Shown here: piece after piece, positions 22,350-31,423 of the stretch
Layout of the letters: the number at the start of each line of letters is the position of its first letter
Numbering within the stretch: the first letter of the stretch is position 1
Virus record (IMG/VR): IMGVR_UViG_3300031749_000013
Span: 1 to 40,557 of that record
Strand: one strand, 5' to 3'
Origin: a virus
Length of the DNA: 40,557 bases
The notes under the pieces: model-generated
Database searches by the model: none
Told to the model about the DNA's origin: nothing
Seen by the model: only the letters and a program-made list of their open reading frames with translations
Translations under genes and position numbers: made by a program

Positions 22350-22891
22350 TGGGTAGGAAGAAAAAAGTGGACAAAGAAGAAATAATTGAATATGCAAAAG
22401 AGTTATATTTGACTCCCGACGAAGATGGCAATCATCGATATTCTCTACGAGATATATCAACAGAAATTCAACAAAAATTCAACACTAATATTCATTATAC
22501 AACTATATTAAGTTGGATAAAAAAATATGGCTGGGATAAGGTGTGGGACGAAGGAGTAAGGTATGGAGTAGCTGAACTTATTGCAAAAAAAGATGAAAGA
22601 AAAACAAAAGAGGAGCAGTTTAAGGAGCAAAGAAAAACAAAAGAGGAGCAGTTTAAGGAGCAAATAGGAAAAGTAAAAAGCAATAAAGCTCTGATGGATA
22701 TAAATATTATAAAGCTCGCTTACAAGCATATAATGGAGAATGGATTTCAAAGCACAGCGGAGGCGATAAAGGCTTATGACTCGGCGACTAAAAGTTTACA
22801 GAATAACGATCTGATCGAAAAGCTGACTCAGGAGGTCTACGAACCCAAGATCGAGATAATCATAAAGGGCTTCGATGACGACGATGATTGA
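22349..22891 (+). CDS. Small terminase subunit candidate
   Basis: 180 aa, directly before the large terminase and overlapping both neighbours. Residues 8-65 look like a DNA-binding HTH (IIEYAKELYLTPDEDG, YSLRDISTEIQ, TTILSWIKKYGWDKVWDEG). Residues 84-105 are two perfect tandem copies of RKTKEEQFKEQ from a 33-bp duplication. The rest is helical, with an acidic tail ending in DDDDD. It should recognise the packaging site and form a ring that regulates the large subunit. Confidence 0.75.
   Translation: MGRKKKVDKEEIIEYAKELYLTPDEDGNHRYSLRDISTEIQQKFNTNIHYTTILSWIKKYGWDKVWDEGVRYGVAELIAKKDERKTKEEQFKEQRKTKEEQFKEQIGKVKSNKALMDINIIKLAYKHIMENGFQSTAEAIKAYDSATKSLQNNDLIEKLTQEVYEPKIEIIIKGFDDDDD
22598..22663 (+). 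repeat. Perfect 33-bp tandem duplication in the small terminase gene
   Basis: Units 22598-22630 and 22631-22663 are identical and in frame, each encoding 11 aa. Identity at every base, including third positions, indicates a recent slippage event in a coiled-coil linker. Confidence 0.95.
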
Positions 22892-24119
22892 GCTGAGCGA
22901 AAAAAAACAAGTTGAGATAAGACTACACGAGGGGCAGGAAAAAGCTCTGAGGAGTAAGGCGAAATATATTGCTGTTATAGCGGGAACTGGAAGCGGAAAG
23001 ACTTATCTCGGCCCCGTTTGGTTAATGAGGGAGATCGTAAACAGGAGGGCGGAGGAGGTTTTAGTAATAGCCCCAACGTATATGATGTTTCAGCGTGTAG
23101 TTCTTCCGGGTGTGAAGAATTTTTTTGAAAATTTGAATATGATTGCAGAATATAAAGTGACAGAAAGAACAATGACGTTGAAGAATGGGACAAAAATTTA
23201 TTTTGGTAGTGCAGATAAACCTTTCTCGCTAGAGGGCGTGCATGTAAATTGCGCATGGCTTGACGAAGCGGGACAAATGAGGAGAGAGGCATGGGACGTT
23301 GTAAAAAGAAGGGTAGGAGCGAAAGATGGACGAATATTGATAACTACAACGCCCTACAATTTAGGCTGGCTGAAAACGGAAGTATATGATCAGTGGAAAG
23401 CTGGGAATAAAGACTTCGAGGTTATACAATTCGCATCAATTCAAAATCCCTTCTACCCAAAAGAGGAGTTCGAGAGGGCACGGAAATTACTTCCGGAATG
23501 GAAATTCCGAATGTTTTATCTCGGGGAGTTTGTTCGACCTGAGGGAATGGTTTATCCAGATTTCTCATCGGCGCACATTGTAGACCCGTTCGATATCCCC
23601 GGAGATTGGGTAAAAATAGCGGGGGTCGATGTAGGATATAACAATCCGACTGCGATTGTATTTATTGCGATAAACAAAGATGGGGTCGCTTACGTATATC
23701 GGGAGTATTATCAGCGATATAAAACAGTTGATGAGGTGATAAGAGACTTAAAAGATATGACAAAAGGGGAGAATATAGATGCTATTTATGTAGATCCCTC
23801 GGAGCCCGCCTTTATCAAATCTTTACGGGTCAATGGTTTTAACGCTCTCTCGGCTGATAATGATGTCTTAGCGGGAATATCAGTGGTGACCTCATATCTC
23901 AGGGGTAATCGATTGTTTATTTTTAGGGGAGTTGTGAATTTGATCGATGAGATGGAAAACTATAGGTGGAAGATGCAAAATGATGAGGTGAAGGACGAAC
24001 CCGTAAAAGAATATGATCACGCGGTGGACGCTTTGAGATATGCATTGTTCACAAGGTCAAAGACATTGAGTAAAGGGGATCTGATAAAAATTGTGAAGGA
24101 GGCAAAGTTCTATGAGTGA
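22875..24119 (+). CDS. Large terminase subunit
   Basis: 414 aa. The ATPase has Walker A AGTGSGKT (36-43) and Walker B NCAWLDEAG (Asp130, Glu131), with TTTPYN as the coupling motif. The nuclease has Asp252 in AGVDVGYNNP, Asp307 in YVDPSEP, and Asp381/Asp385 in EYDHAVDALRYAL. It packages DNA into the prohead and cuts the concatemer. Length is normal for Terminase_6-type enzymes of Firmicutes phages. It overlaps the small subunit by 17 nt and the portal gene by 8 nt. Confidence 0.95.
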   Translation: MTTMIELSEKKQVEIRLHEGQEKALRSKAKYIAVIAGTGSGKTYLGPVWLMREIVNRRAEEVLVIAPTYMMFQRVVLPGVKNFFENLNMIAEYKVTERTMTLKNGTKIYFGSADKPFSLEGVHVNCAWLDEAGQMRREAWDVVKRRVGAKDGRILITTTPYNLGWLKTEVYDQWKAGNKDFEVIQFASIQNPFYPKEEFERARKLLPEWKFRMFYLGEFVRPEGMVYPDFSSAHIVDPFDIPGDWVKIAGVDVGYNNPTAIVFIAINKDGVAYVYREYYQRYKTVDEVIRDLKDMTKGENIDAIYVDPSEPAFIKSLRVNGFNALSADNDVLAGISVVTSYLRGNRLFIFRGVVNLIDEMENYRWKMQNDEVKDEPVKEYDHAVDALRYALFTRSKTLSKGDLIKIVKEAKFYE

Positions 24120-25578
24120 AAATAATTTGATAAGAAAACTAATTAATAGATTAGTCGGGGAGATATCAATGCTGAAAACTCCTTATGCGGTTTCTCTCCC
24201 CTGGCTGGGATATACTTTAGACACGAGTAAGGTTAATTACAAATTAGCGAGGGAACTTTACAATAACACAAATGAAAAATATAAATTGGGGGCGGGATTT
24301 GCAAAACCCATCATCAACACGACAGTTGGATTTATGGGCATTCCGCATTTCTCGCACGACAACGTAGAGGTGCAGGGTGAGCTGGATAGAATTGAAAACA
24401 AATGGGCGGGGAAGTTTATTAGGATACATAGAAACACGCTTAGGGATGGGGATTCCTTTGTGAGAATAGAGCGGAGGGAGAACAAATTCACTAAGGAGGT
24501 GGATTTTGATTTAGTTTTTATCCCTCCCGAGGACGTGAGCGTTATAACCGATCCCTTAAACGGTGGATATAGTAAGGTTTACATAAAACATCATCTACCC
24601 GTTTATGACGATTTAGGTAACATACGAGGGGAAAGCATTTTAACGGAGGTGATCACCCCAGATACGGTAGAATATATTTTGGATGGTAGAGCACCGCAGG
24701 AATATCAAGCGTTATCTGGAGAACAGGAGAACCCCTGGGGCTTTATTCCGATCGTGCACTTTAAAAACGAGGCGGAGGAGTTTCAGCTCTTCGGGAGTTC
24801 AGAATTAGAACCCGTAGAGCCATTTCTCAAGGCATATCACGATACGATGCTTTATGCAGTGCAGGGGGCTAAAGTGTTCGCAAGACCCAAAGTTAAATTT
24901 AAGCTCCAATCGGTCGAAAAGTTTTTAAAGGATAATTTCAGCGACGATGAGATAAAATCGGGGAGGATAAGGTTTAGCGATAAGGAGATCTTCTTTTTAC
25001 AGGAGGGAGACGACGTTAGTTTTATCACTGCTGATAGCGGATTAGATGCGATTACAACGTTATTAAAATTCATATTCTTTTGTATTGTAGACGTTTCAGA
25101 AACTCCCGAATTCGCATTCGGAACCGCGGTGCAGAGCTCAAAAGCATCCGTTAGCGAACAAATGATTCCGCTTGCGAGGAAAATAAGGAGAAAAAGGACT
25201 ATGATGGAGGAATTCTATCAAGAACTGATGCAGATGTATATATACATGTGGGGAATGGTAAACAATGTGAAAGTAGATGCCGATATAGATATAGGCTGGG
25301 ACGAGGTAAATCCCCGAAACGATAAGGAGGTGGCAGATGCGATAAATACGATGATAAACGGCTTAGTTAACGGCGTGCAAGCAGGGATAATCTCGACTGA
25401 AAGTGCGGTGGAGTTTTTAAGGCAATATATCCCATCTATGCTTCCTTATGCGGATCCCTCCGGAGACGATGATGAACGAAGAAGAATTGCAAAGGGATAT
25501 GCTTTATGGTTGAGGATACAAGACGGTCAAGGGATAGACGAGGAGGCGATAGATAATCTACTAAACAACAATGAGTAG
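24112..25578 (+). CDS. Portal protein (SPP1 gp6-like)
   Basis: 488 aa between the large terminase and the MuF protein, as usual. Recognisable parts: an N-terminal helix pair, LGAGFAKPIINTTVGFMG, RNTLRDGDSFVRIERR, a GFIPIVHFKNE motif, and a long helix followed by GWDEVNPRNDKEVADAINTM. It forms the dodecameric DNA gate at one capsid vertex. It overlaps both neighbours by 8 nt. Confidence 0.88.
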   Translation: MSENNLIRKLINRLVGEISMLKTPYAVSLPWLGYTLDTSKVNYKLARELYNNTNEKYKLGAGFAKPIINTTVGFMGIPHFSHDNVEVQGELDRIENKWAGKFIRIHRNTLRDGDSFVRIERRENKFTKEVDFDLVFIPPEDVSVITDPLNGGYSKVYIKHHLPVYDDLGNIRGESILTEVITPDTVEYILDGRAPQEYQALSGEQENPWGFIPIVHFKNEAEEFQLFGSSELEPVEPFLKAYHDTMLYAVQGAKVFARPKVKFKLQSVEKFLKDNFSDDEIKSGRIRFSDKEIFFLQEGDDVSFITADSGLDAITTLLKFIFFCIVDVSETPEFAFGTAVQSSKASVSEQMIPLARKIRRKRTMMEEFYQELMQMYIYMWGMVNNVKVDADIDIGWDEVNPRNDKEVADAINTMINGLVNGVQAGIISTESAVEFLRQYIPSMLPYADPSGDDDERRRIAKGYALWLRIQDGQGIDEEAIDNLLNNNE

Positions 25579-27496
25579 TAGTGAAATATATAAAAGGTGG
25601 ATATTAGAGTCGAGGAAGCGATTTCTCAAGCACGAATTCGGCACAATTGAGGGGATAAAAAGGATTTTAGCTAGGGCGTCAAATCAGTTAGAAAACTACA
25701 TCTCGGCTCTTCATGGCGAGAGTGTTCAGAGAAAATATTATGCAGAACTCTTAGCGGAAATAAAACGTGTAGAGGAGACGTTGAGGGAGGAGATGCTTAA
25801 AACTTTATCGCAGGGGATGAAAAATGTAATAGGTATACAGTCAGAACCAGCAAAAGAATATTTTGAGTTAATCAGTAAAGGCATATGGGACAAATCGGAT
25901 ATCTCGGCGATGTTTACGATGATTAATGAGAGAGCTTTCCTATCTGTTGCTACTAGAACACTTCCAGGGAGGAACGCAAAATTGGTTTTATCAGACGCGG
26001 TTTGGAAAACAGCAAGTTTGGATGAGGTAACACGAATAGTTGAACAGTCTATTGCGATGGGATTAGATCCTCGAACATTAGCGCGGGAGGTAAAAAAGTA
26101 TCTTAATCCGGGGGTGGGCAAACCCCTCCGGGACGCTACGCGTAAAAAATTCGGGGTTAAAAGGGACGTTCCTTTTGAGGCGATGAGGATGGCAGTGACG
26201 GAGATGCAAGTTGCGGCGCATGAGGGGACAATAGGTGCTTACTCTCAAATTCCGGTCTGTGAGGGGTTTTACTGGAGATTGTCACTCAATCATCCCATTA
26301 CAGATATCTGCGACGATTATGCGTCTCATAACGGGGATGGGTTCTGGAAAAAGGATGAAGTTCCAGGTAAACCGCATCCTTTTTGTAGGTGCTATTTGGA
26401 GCCGAAAATGACCTCTCCAAGGGAGGCAGTAGATCGTTTAAAAAGGTGGATTGAAAACCCGAATAATGATCATGACCTAGAGACTTGGTATAGGGGAGTT
26501 AAGGATTATTTGCCAAAACCGTCATCGATATTTGCTGTTCCTACCTTGGTGGCTACAACACTTCAAGAGAAAACTGCGGAGGACAAATATACAGAGCTAA
26601 GAAAGAAACTTGACGACGTCTACAAGAAAATTGATAAGGCAAGCTCACTCAGAAAAATAATTGAATTAGCTCAAGAGGCTCAATTAGCAAAAAACGTTTA
26701 CTTTGATAACGAGACTACTGTTTATTCTGCAAAGCTAATAACGCAGGGACTAATAAAACTTTATAAGGAGTTTCCTGAATTATTCGGGAAGATCGAATTA
26801 CTTTCCAGTCCGATTATTGATCGGACCTTTAAGGAGTTCGTTGATAAAACATTGAAGGCGGGAGCTGATATAACGTGGAAGGCTTATCAGGCTCGAGAAA
26901 AGATGTTAAGGGTTTTAAGAGAAAAAGTAAAAAGAACCCCCGACTGGGAGGAGATAATTGATTTCTATAAAGATAAAACTATAAGAAAGGTTTTTGAAGA
27001 AGAATATGCAAAGCAGATCGAAAAAATGAAGGCTGAGCTTAGCACTATTTATGCTTACTACTGGGATTATCATAAATCTTTGTGTGTAGGATATACATCA
27101 GCTTGGAAATCCCCAGATGAGCTAAAAAAAGTTTGGGATAAAGACGCACAATCTCTCTTCCACCCTCCTAATACTAAAGGGAACTTTTATGCGATAATGT
27201 ATCATGAAATGGGGCATTTTATTTATTATAGATATGGAGAAATCAATACAAAAGAGGGCAACACTAATTGGATAAAACCTATTGGGGAAATGTATAATAA
27301 ACTCGTGGAAGGGGGAACTATGAAAAATATAATATCGCAGTATGCTAAAGAAAACAAAGAGGAAATGGTGGCTGAGAGTTTTGCAGCTTATCTTGCCTAC
27401 AAGCTTGACGGGGCTGAAAAACCCTCGCAGGAGGTTATTAATTTATGTGAGACAATTTTAAATAAAGTTTTAAGGTATTATGGAGGTGGTAAATAA
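25571..27496 (+). CDS. MuF minor head protein fused to a zincin metallopeptidase-like domain
   Basis: 641 aa, about twice a plain MuF protein. Residues about 160-285 are the MuF domain, with RMAVTEMQVAAHEGTIGAYS, FYWRLSLNHPITDICDDYA, and the closing HPFCRCYLEP. From about 340 on there is a long helical region, then YHEMGHFIYY with HEMGH at 545-549 (HExxH) and EEMVAESFAAY with Glu602 as the likely third zinc ligand. This resembles anthrax-lethal-factor-type zincins used as polymorphic toxin domains. MuF proteins travel in the capsid, so the peptidase may enter the new host with DNA. No signal peptide. Confidence 0.85.
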   Translation: MSSSEIYKRWILESRKRFLKHEFGTIEGIKRILARASNQLENYISALHGESVQRKYYAELLAEIKRVEETLREEMLKTLSQGMKNVIGIQSEPAKEYFELISKGIWDKSDISAMFTMINERAFLSVATRTLPGRNAKLVLSDAVWKTASLDEVTRIVEQSIAMGLDPRTLAREVKKYLNPGVGKPLRDATRKKFGVKRDVPFEAMRMAVTEMQVAAHEGTIGAYSQIPVCEGFYWRLSLNHPITDICDDYASHNGDGFWKKDEVPGKPHPFCRCYLEPKMTSPREAVDRLKRWIENPNNDHDLETWYRGVKDYLPKPSSIFAVPTLVATTLQEKTAEDKYTELRKKLDDVYKKIDKASSLRKIIELAQEAQLAKNVYFDNETTVYSAKLITQGLIKLYKEFPELFGKIELLSSPIIDRTFKEFVDKTLKAGADITWKAYQAREKMLRVLREKVKRTPDWEEIIDFYKDKTIRKVFEEEYAKQIEKMKAELSTIYAYYWDYHKSLCVGYTSAWKSPDELKKVWDKDAQSLFHPPNTKGNFYAIMYHEMGHFIYYRYGEINTKEGNTNWIKPIGEMYNKLVEGGTMKNIISQYAKENKEEMVAESFAAYLAYKLDGAEKPSQEVINLCETILNKVLRYYGGGK

Positions 27497-27924
27497 TGAG
27501 AAGTATGGACTTATGCGATTTATGCAAACATTATCAAGGGGAAAGGAAATGTGATGCATTTCCAGATGGAATTCCTATAGAAATCTGGTGGTGGGGATAC
27601 GATCACAGGATAAGTTTTCGGGGAGATAACGGAATAAAATTTGAGTTTGATGCAGATTGTTATAAATGTAATTATTACCTCAAAGATGGAAAGTGCACTG
27701 TTTATCCGTCGGGGATCCCGCTTGAGATATGGTCTGGAAAAGTTAGGCACGATCAACCTTATCCAGGAGATAAAAGACACACGTTTAAGATAAATAAGGA
27801 GATTTGGAATAGGATCTTAAAAGAACGCAGGAAAAAGTGGAGAAAGTGGCAGAGTATGAGCGAAGAGGAAAAAGAAGAGGAAAGGCAAAGAGATAAGGAG
27901 GAGAAATGGAATATACTTTATTAA
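27496..27924 (+). CDS. Tandem zinc-knuckle-like protein next to the MuF peptidase
   Basis: 142 aa; ATG overlaps the MuF stop by 1 nt. Two homologous repeats: CDLCKHY...KCDAFPDGIPIEIW and CYKCNYY...KCTVYPSGIPLEIW, each followed by a GD turn and an F strand. Cys7/10/19 and Cys55/58/67 probably bind metal. The C-terminus is a basic coil. Small proteins with such a Cys/GIP.EI pattern often neighbour phage head genes in Firmicutes. An inhibitor or partner of the fused peptidase is possible but unproved. Confidence 0.6.
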   Translation: MRSMDLCDLCKHYQGERKCDAFPDGIPIEIWWWGYDHRISFRGDNGIKFEFDADCYKCNYYLKDGKCTVYPSGIPLEIWSGKVRHDQPYPGDKRHTFKINKEIWNRILKERRKKWRKWQSMSEEEKEEERQRDKEEKWNILY

Positions 27925-27981
27925 TTTGTATACCTAACTAATGAAGATAATTCAAGTTGAGATATGAGAAAATAGGGGGCG

Positions 27982-28167
27982 ATGGGGATAATAGATGATC
28001 TTTTAAACGGTAAATGGGAAGATACTAAAAAGAAGCTTAGTCAAAGTTTTAAGATTAAGACTATATCTTATATTCAAAAGAAATTAAACGAGGGGCTTAG
28101 AATAGCTATACAGACTATAAGAAATGAAGGAAGAGAAATAAGGAGGAAGAACTACAAAAAGAAGTGA
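27982..28167 (+). CDS. Small basic helical protein, unknown
   Basis: 61 aa behind AGGGGG. Basic amphipathic helices (KLSQSFKIKTISYIQKKLNE, then REIRRKNYKKK). No family recognised. It could bind DNA or the inner capsid. Positioned between head genes. Confidence 0.5.
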   Translation: MGIIDDLLNGKWEDTKKKLSQSFKIKTISYIQKKLNEGLRIAIQTIRNEGREIRRKNYKKK

Positions 28168-28169
28168 AT

Positions 28170-28218
28170 CCCTCGTCACTTATAAGTGAGGGTGAAAAGG
28201 GCGGGGCATATCTCCGCC
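28170..28218 (+). promoter_or_regulatory. Two hairpins before the protease/scaffold gene
   Basis: First, CCCTC (28170-28174) / GAGGG (28188-28192) enclosing the palindrome CACTTATAAGTG (28177-28188). Second, ggcgggg (28200-28206) / ctccgcc (28212-28218), loop catat, 7 pairs with one G-U. No T run follows; likely mRNA processing or stability signals. Confidence 0.5.
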
Positions 28219-28250
28219 ACTGGTCAATATCGAAAGTGGGGTGAAAATAG

Positions 28251-29618
28251 GTGGCACTTAAAATTAATAAAAGCGATGTGAGTAATAGAAGTTGGGGAGA
28301 TGTAGATAAATCAAAAATCTGGGCAAGGTTGAAGGAAGCACTGCAAAATGATGAGGCAGGAGCAAAAGCAGCAGTGAAAGAAATGTATGCAGTAGTAAAA
28401 GCAGAAATAAATGAAGATTTGACGCAGGCTGATTGTTGGGGACCGCATCATGAGATTAGGGGCGACGAGATAGTCTTAAATAGGAATGGAGTTATAGCTG
28501 CAGTTCAAGCATTATCCGGGGCAAGAGCAGAACCGGATTTAAGCGATGCACAATTCGAGGAAGCAAGGAGACACTTATTAAGGCATTATAAGGAGCTTGA
28601 TTTGGAACCACCGGAGGTTCTCACTGGAGAAATGTATATTGATGCTGAGATAGTTGGTGAAATGAGTGTAGAAGATATTCCTGTCGCCTCATGGGTCAAA
28701 CTAGATGAACTCAAAAAAGATGACCCCAATCCTCTTGAGGTGGTAGTTGCAATACCCGCTGGAGTAAGCAAAAGGGGATACAGATATACAGAGAAAGCCT
28801 TACAGAAGATAGTAGATACAGTAAATAAACAAGGGCTTCCTGGAGGCCTTGGGCATCAAAAACCCGAGAACATCAATCATGAATTCTTGCATCCCGCAAC
28901 TCATTGGGTCGGGGCGAAGATGGAGAATGGCGTTGCATATTTCCGGGGAGTGGTTGACAAGTCTGCAGAAGATTTAAAAAGGTGGATAAGAGCGAATACA
29001 ATTAGGACGGTAAGTATATACGGCCTTGCAAATAGAAAAGTCGTGAACGGCGAGGTTGTTGTAGATGATTTTCAACCTTTATCGATAGATTGGACACCAT
29101 TGGGACGAAACGGGATGGACACAAGGATAGTTGCTATAGGTGAAATTGATACTTTAGGAGAGGAGGAAAAACAATTGGATAAAAACGAATTAATTGAGAA
29201 GGTAAAAGAGGCAGGCATCACGATTGGCGAGATGATAGACGCGATAGGAGGTGAGGAATATAAGAACAAGATAAAGATTATCGGGGAGATAGAAACTCTC
29301 TGGGGAGAAAGCGGGGAGGCTCTACTCAATAAATTAAAACAAGCTAAAGAGGTAATGGACAGGACTGAGCAAGAAGAGAGAAATAAAGTTATAGATGAGG
29401 TCTTAAGCGAGATGGTAGTTTTCGAAGCATTAAGACCGCTTGTGAAGAAAATGATAAATATAAGTTCGAAGGATAAAGAGGAGATAAAAAAGATAGTAGG
29501 AGAAATAATGGAGAGCAATGAAATGAAAATAATAATTGATAGCTTTTTGAAAGATAAAGGAGTTAGGTCAATCAAGACTGAGGCTCCAAATATAAATATT
29601 GTGAAACAAAGAATATAA
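28251..29618 (+). CDS. Prohead protease / scaffold protein (XkdF-like)
   Basis: 455 aa from GTG 28251. Residues 1-115 carry the helix pattern WGDVDKSKIWARLKEAL, then CWGPHHEIRG, and NRNGVIAAVQALSGARAEP seen at the start of XkdF-type proteins. Residues 155-290 look like the protease, with GLGHQKPENINHEF as the likely His region and TVSIYGLANR as the likely Ser region. The C-terminal 150 aa are helical and charged, as in a scaffold, ending before the decoration gene. It should cleave itself and the capsid shell during maturation. Confidence 0.75.
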   Translation: MALKINKSDVSNRSWGDVDKSKIWARLKEALQNDEAGAKAAVKEMYAVVKAEINEDLTQADCWGPHHEIRGDEIVLNRNGVIAAVQALSGARAEPDLSDAQFEEARRHLLRHYKELDLEPPEVLTGEMYIDAEIVGEMSVEDIPVASWVKLDELKKDDPNPLEVVVAIPAGVSKRGYRYTEKALQKIVDTVNKQGLPGGLGHQKPENINHEFLHPATHWVGAKMENGVAYFRGVVDKSAEDLKRWIRANTIRTVSIYGLANRKVVNGEVVVDDFQPLSIDWTPLGRNGMDTRIVAIGEIDTLGEEEKQLDKNELIEKVKEAGITIGEMIDAIGGEEYKNKIKIIGEIETLWGESGEALLNKLKQAKEVMDRTEQEERNKVIDEVLSEMVVFEALRPLVKKMINISSKDKEEIKKIVGEIMESNEMKIIIDSFLKDKGVRSIKTEAPNINIVKQRI

Positions 29619-29634
29619 AAGGGGGTAAAAGAGA

Positions 29635-29982
29635 ATGGCTTTGAAAATAGCAAAAGGAGATAGTGTAAAAGTTATAGTTCCCGCTGGAAAAACCGTAGAG
29701 GCGGGGAAGTTTGTTAGGATTAGTAACTTTTTAGGGTTAGCGTTGCAGTCTGGCAGTGAGGGAAAGGAGATTGTATTAGATATTTCTAAAGGTATATATC
29801 AGACTTCACAGATAAAGGCGACAGATACCTTTAATGTTGGGACAAAAATCTATTGGGATGATACAAATGAGGTATTTACTACGACTGCAACAAGTAACCA
29901 ATTTGCGGGAATAGTTACAGCAGGAAAAGACAGCAACGGAGTAATTGAGTTCTATTTTGTTCCCGAATTAGCTTTACTTTAG
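29635..29982 (+). CDS. Capsid decoration protein (DUF2190-like)
   Basis: 115 aa with beta-barrel pattern: KGDSVKVIVPAGKTVEAGKF, IKATDTFNVGTKIYWDD, FAGIVTAGKDSNG. The size, and the place between protease/scaffold and major capsid, fit the decoration (head stabilising) protein. A GGGGG site precedes the ATG. Confidence 0.75.
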   Translation: MALKIAKGDSVKVIVPAGKTVEAGKFVRISNFLGLALQSGSEGKEIVLDISKGIYQTSQIKATDTFNVGTKIYWDDTNEVFTTTATSNQFAGIVTAGKDSNGVIEFYFVPELALL

Positions 29983-29996
29983 GAGGTGAAAAGTAA

Positions 29997-31040
29997 GTGA
30001 AAATAATAACAGTTGAAACTTTAAAAGAAGAGAGAAGAAGGCAAGAGATCATTGATAAACTGCAATATAGGATTGGAAATAAGGTAGGATATGTAGAGAA
30101 AAAATTAGTTCACGGCGAGATGGAGCTAATCAATATTGATAGACCACTCGGGGAAATGTTCACAACTCCGGAGGGCATTGAAAACTTACTTAAAAAGGTG
30201 ACTCTTGATGTAGATTTTGGAAGAGAACAAGTTCCACTTCTTTATACTAACATTTACCAAACTATTACAAACCCTAATTTTCCAAGGTTAGTTCCTATCT
30301 CTGAGTTCGCCCAAGCGCAGGTAGTTTTCTTGGAGCATTTGGAGGGCGAAGAAGTAAGGTTCGGGACAAGAACAATTTACAAGGGTGATGGAGTCCCTAT
30401 CATCACCTATACAGCAGGATTTGATGGTTGGACTATAGAGGTGGAAAAATTTGACGAAACTTGGAGAATAACAGAACTAAATAGGGCATTAGGTGAAGCA
30501 TACAACGCTCTACTAAACCACATTCATTTATATCCCATCATCTCGTATAGTTATCCTGCTAAAAACAAAACTGCAGCCTCTATTGAAGGTGATACTTATC
30601 TCGAGAAGGTAAGAAACACAATAAGAAACGCAATAAAGCACGCCCAACAAGATTTGAACAAGATAACAAATGCAAGAAGAAATCCAACCGTTTTATTATG
30701 TTCTACAGCAAACTTGCTCGATATTCAGGAAGCATTAGGAAGAATGATAATCAAGGGCACAGAGTATCAGCCGCTCTCCCAAATTCAGACCATAATCGCA
30801 TACGATGGATGGTCCGTGACAGTAGGGGAAAAGACTTATACTTATCCTGGAGTTACCGCCGGAAAGTGCTATCTCATAGATCCAAAACGTTACTTCAGGG
30901 AATTAATAAAGCAAGATTTAACAATTGAAAGCGGAGAACCAGACACTACAAGGTTAGTTAGGGCACCAATCGTGGCATATGCAATGAGGGGCGTTTGGGC
31001 ATCTCCGGAGAACGCAGTAGAAGAGGTCACTCTACCTTAA
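29997..31040 (+). CDS. Major capsid protein
   Basis: 347 aa from GTG 29997 behind AGGAGGTGA. HK97-type context and pattern: an N-terminal basic helix, RLVPISEFAQAQVVFLEHL, a spine helix near 185-215, PTVLLCSTANLLDIQEAL, and an end with RAPIVAYAMRGVWASPENA. It forms the icosahedral shell. A fully independent family match would need a search, but the position after the decoration gene and before the neck genes is decisive. Confidence 0.85.
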   Translation: MKIITVETLKEERRRQEIIDKLQYRIGNKVGYVEKKLVHGEMELINIDRPLGEMFTTPEGIENLLKKVTLDVDFGREQVPLLYTNIYQTITNPNFPRLVPISEFAQAQVVFLEHLEGEEVRFGTRTIYKGDGVPIITYTAGFDGWTIEVEKFDETWRITELNRALGEAYNALLNHIHLYPIISYSYPAKNKTAASIEGDTYLEKVRNTIRNAIKHAQQDLNKITNARRNPTVLLCSTANLLDIQEALGRMIIKGTEYQPLSQIQTIIAYDGWSVTVGEKTYTYPGVTAGKCYLIDPKRYFRELIKQDLTIESGEPDTTRLVRAPIVAYAMRGVWASPENAVEEVTLP

Positions 31041-31045
31041 CGTTT

Positions 31046-31423
31046 ATGAATTACACAGCAGATGATATAAAACTCTTGAGAATATTGATTGAGGAGGTAA
31101 TCCCCTCTGGGGGAAGCGATTCTGATACTCGCTTCTCTGACGATGTATTAGGACAGATACTCGAGACAGCGAATGACATAAACGATGCAGCAAGTATTTG
31201 TTGGGTGATAAAAGCAGGAAAAGGAATGACAGAAAAGGATGGGATAAAATCGTTAAGGATAGGAAGCGAGGATATTGAGTATGTTTCTCCAGAAGAGTGG
31301 CAAGATTACTGCATTAAGATGGCGGAAATATATAAGCAAAAAAGCCTAAATAAGGGGTCTAAGGCGTTTGCTTTAGACCCTCCAACTCTCTATGCGGAGG
31401 ACGACTCTGATGAGCTACATTAA
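31046..31423 (+). CDS. Head-tail adaptor (XkdH-like / gp15-like)
   Basis: 125 aa from ATG 31046, just after the capsid stop; an earlier in-frame ATG (30995) lies inside the capsid gene. Helical pattern: DDIKLLRILIEEVIPSGG, VLGQILETANDINDAASI. It fits a neck adaptor that sits on the portal. No clear ribosome-binding site is seen near the ATG, so coupling to the capsid gene is likely. Confidence 0.6.
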   Translation: MNYTADDIKLLRILIEEVIPSGGSDSDTRFSDDVLGQILETANDINDAASICWVIKAGKGMTEKDGIKSLRIGSEDIEYVSPEEWQDYCIKMAEIYKQKSLNKGSKAFALDPPTLYAEDDSDELH

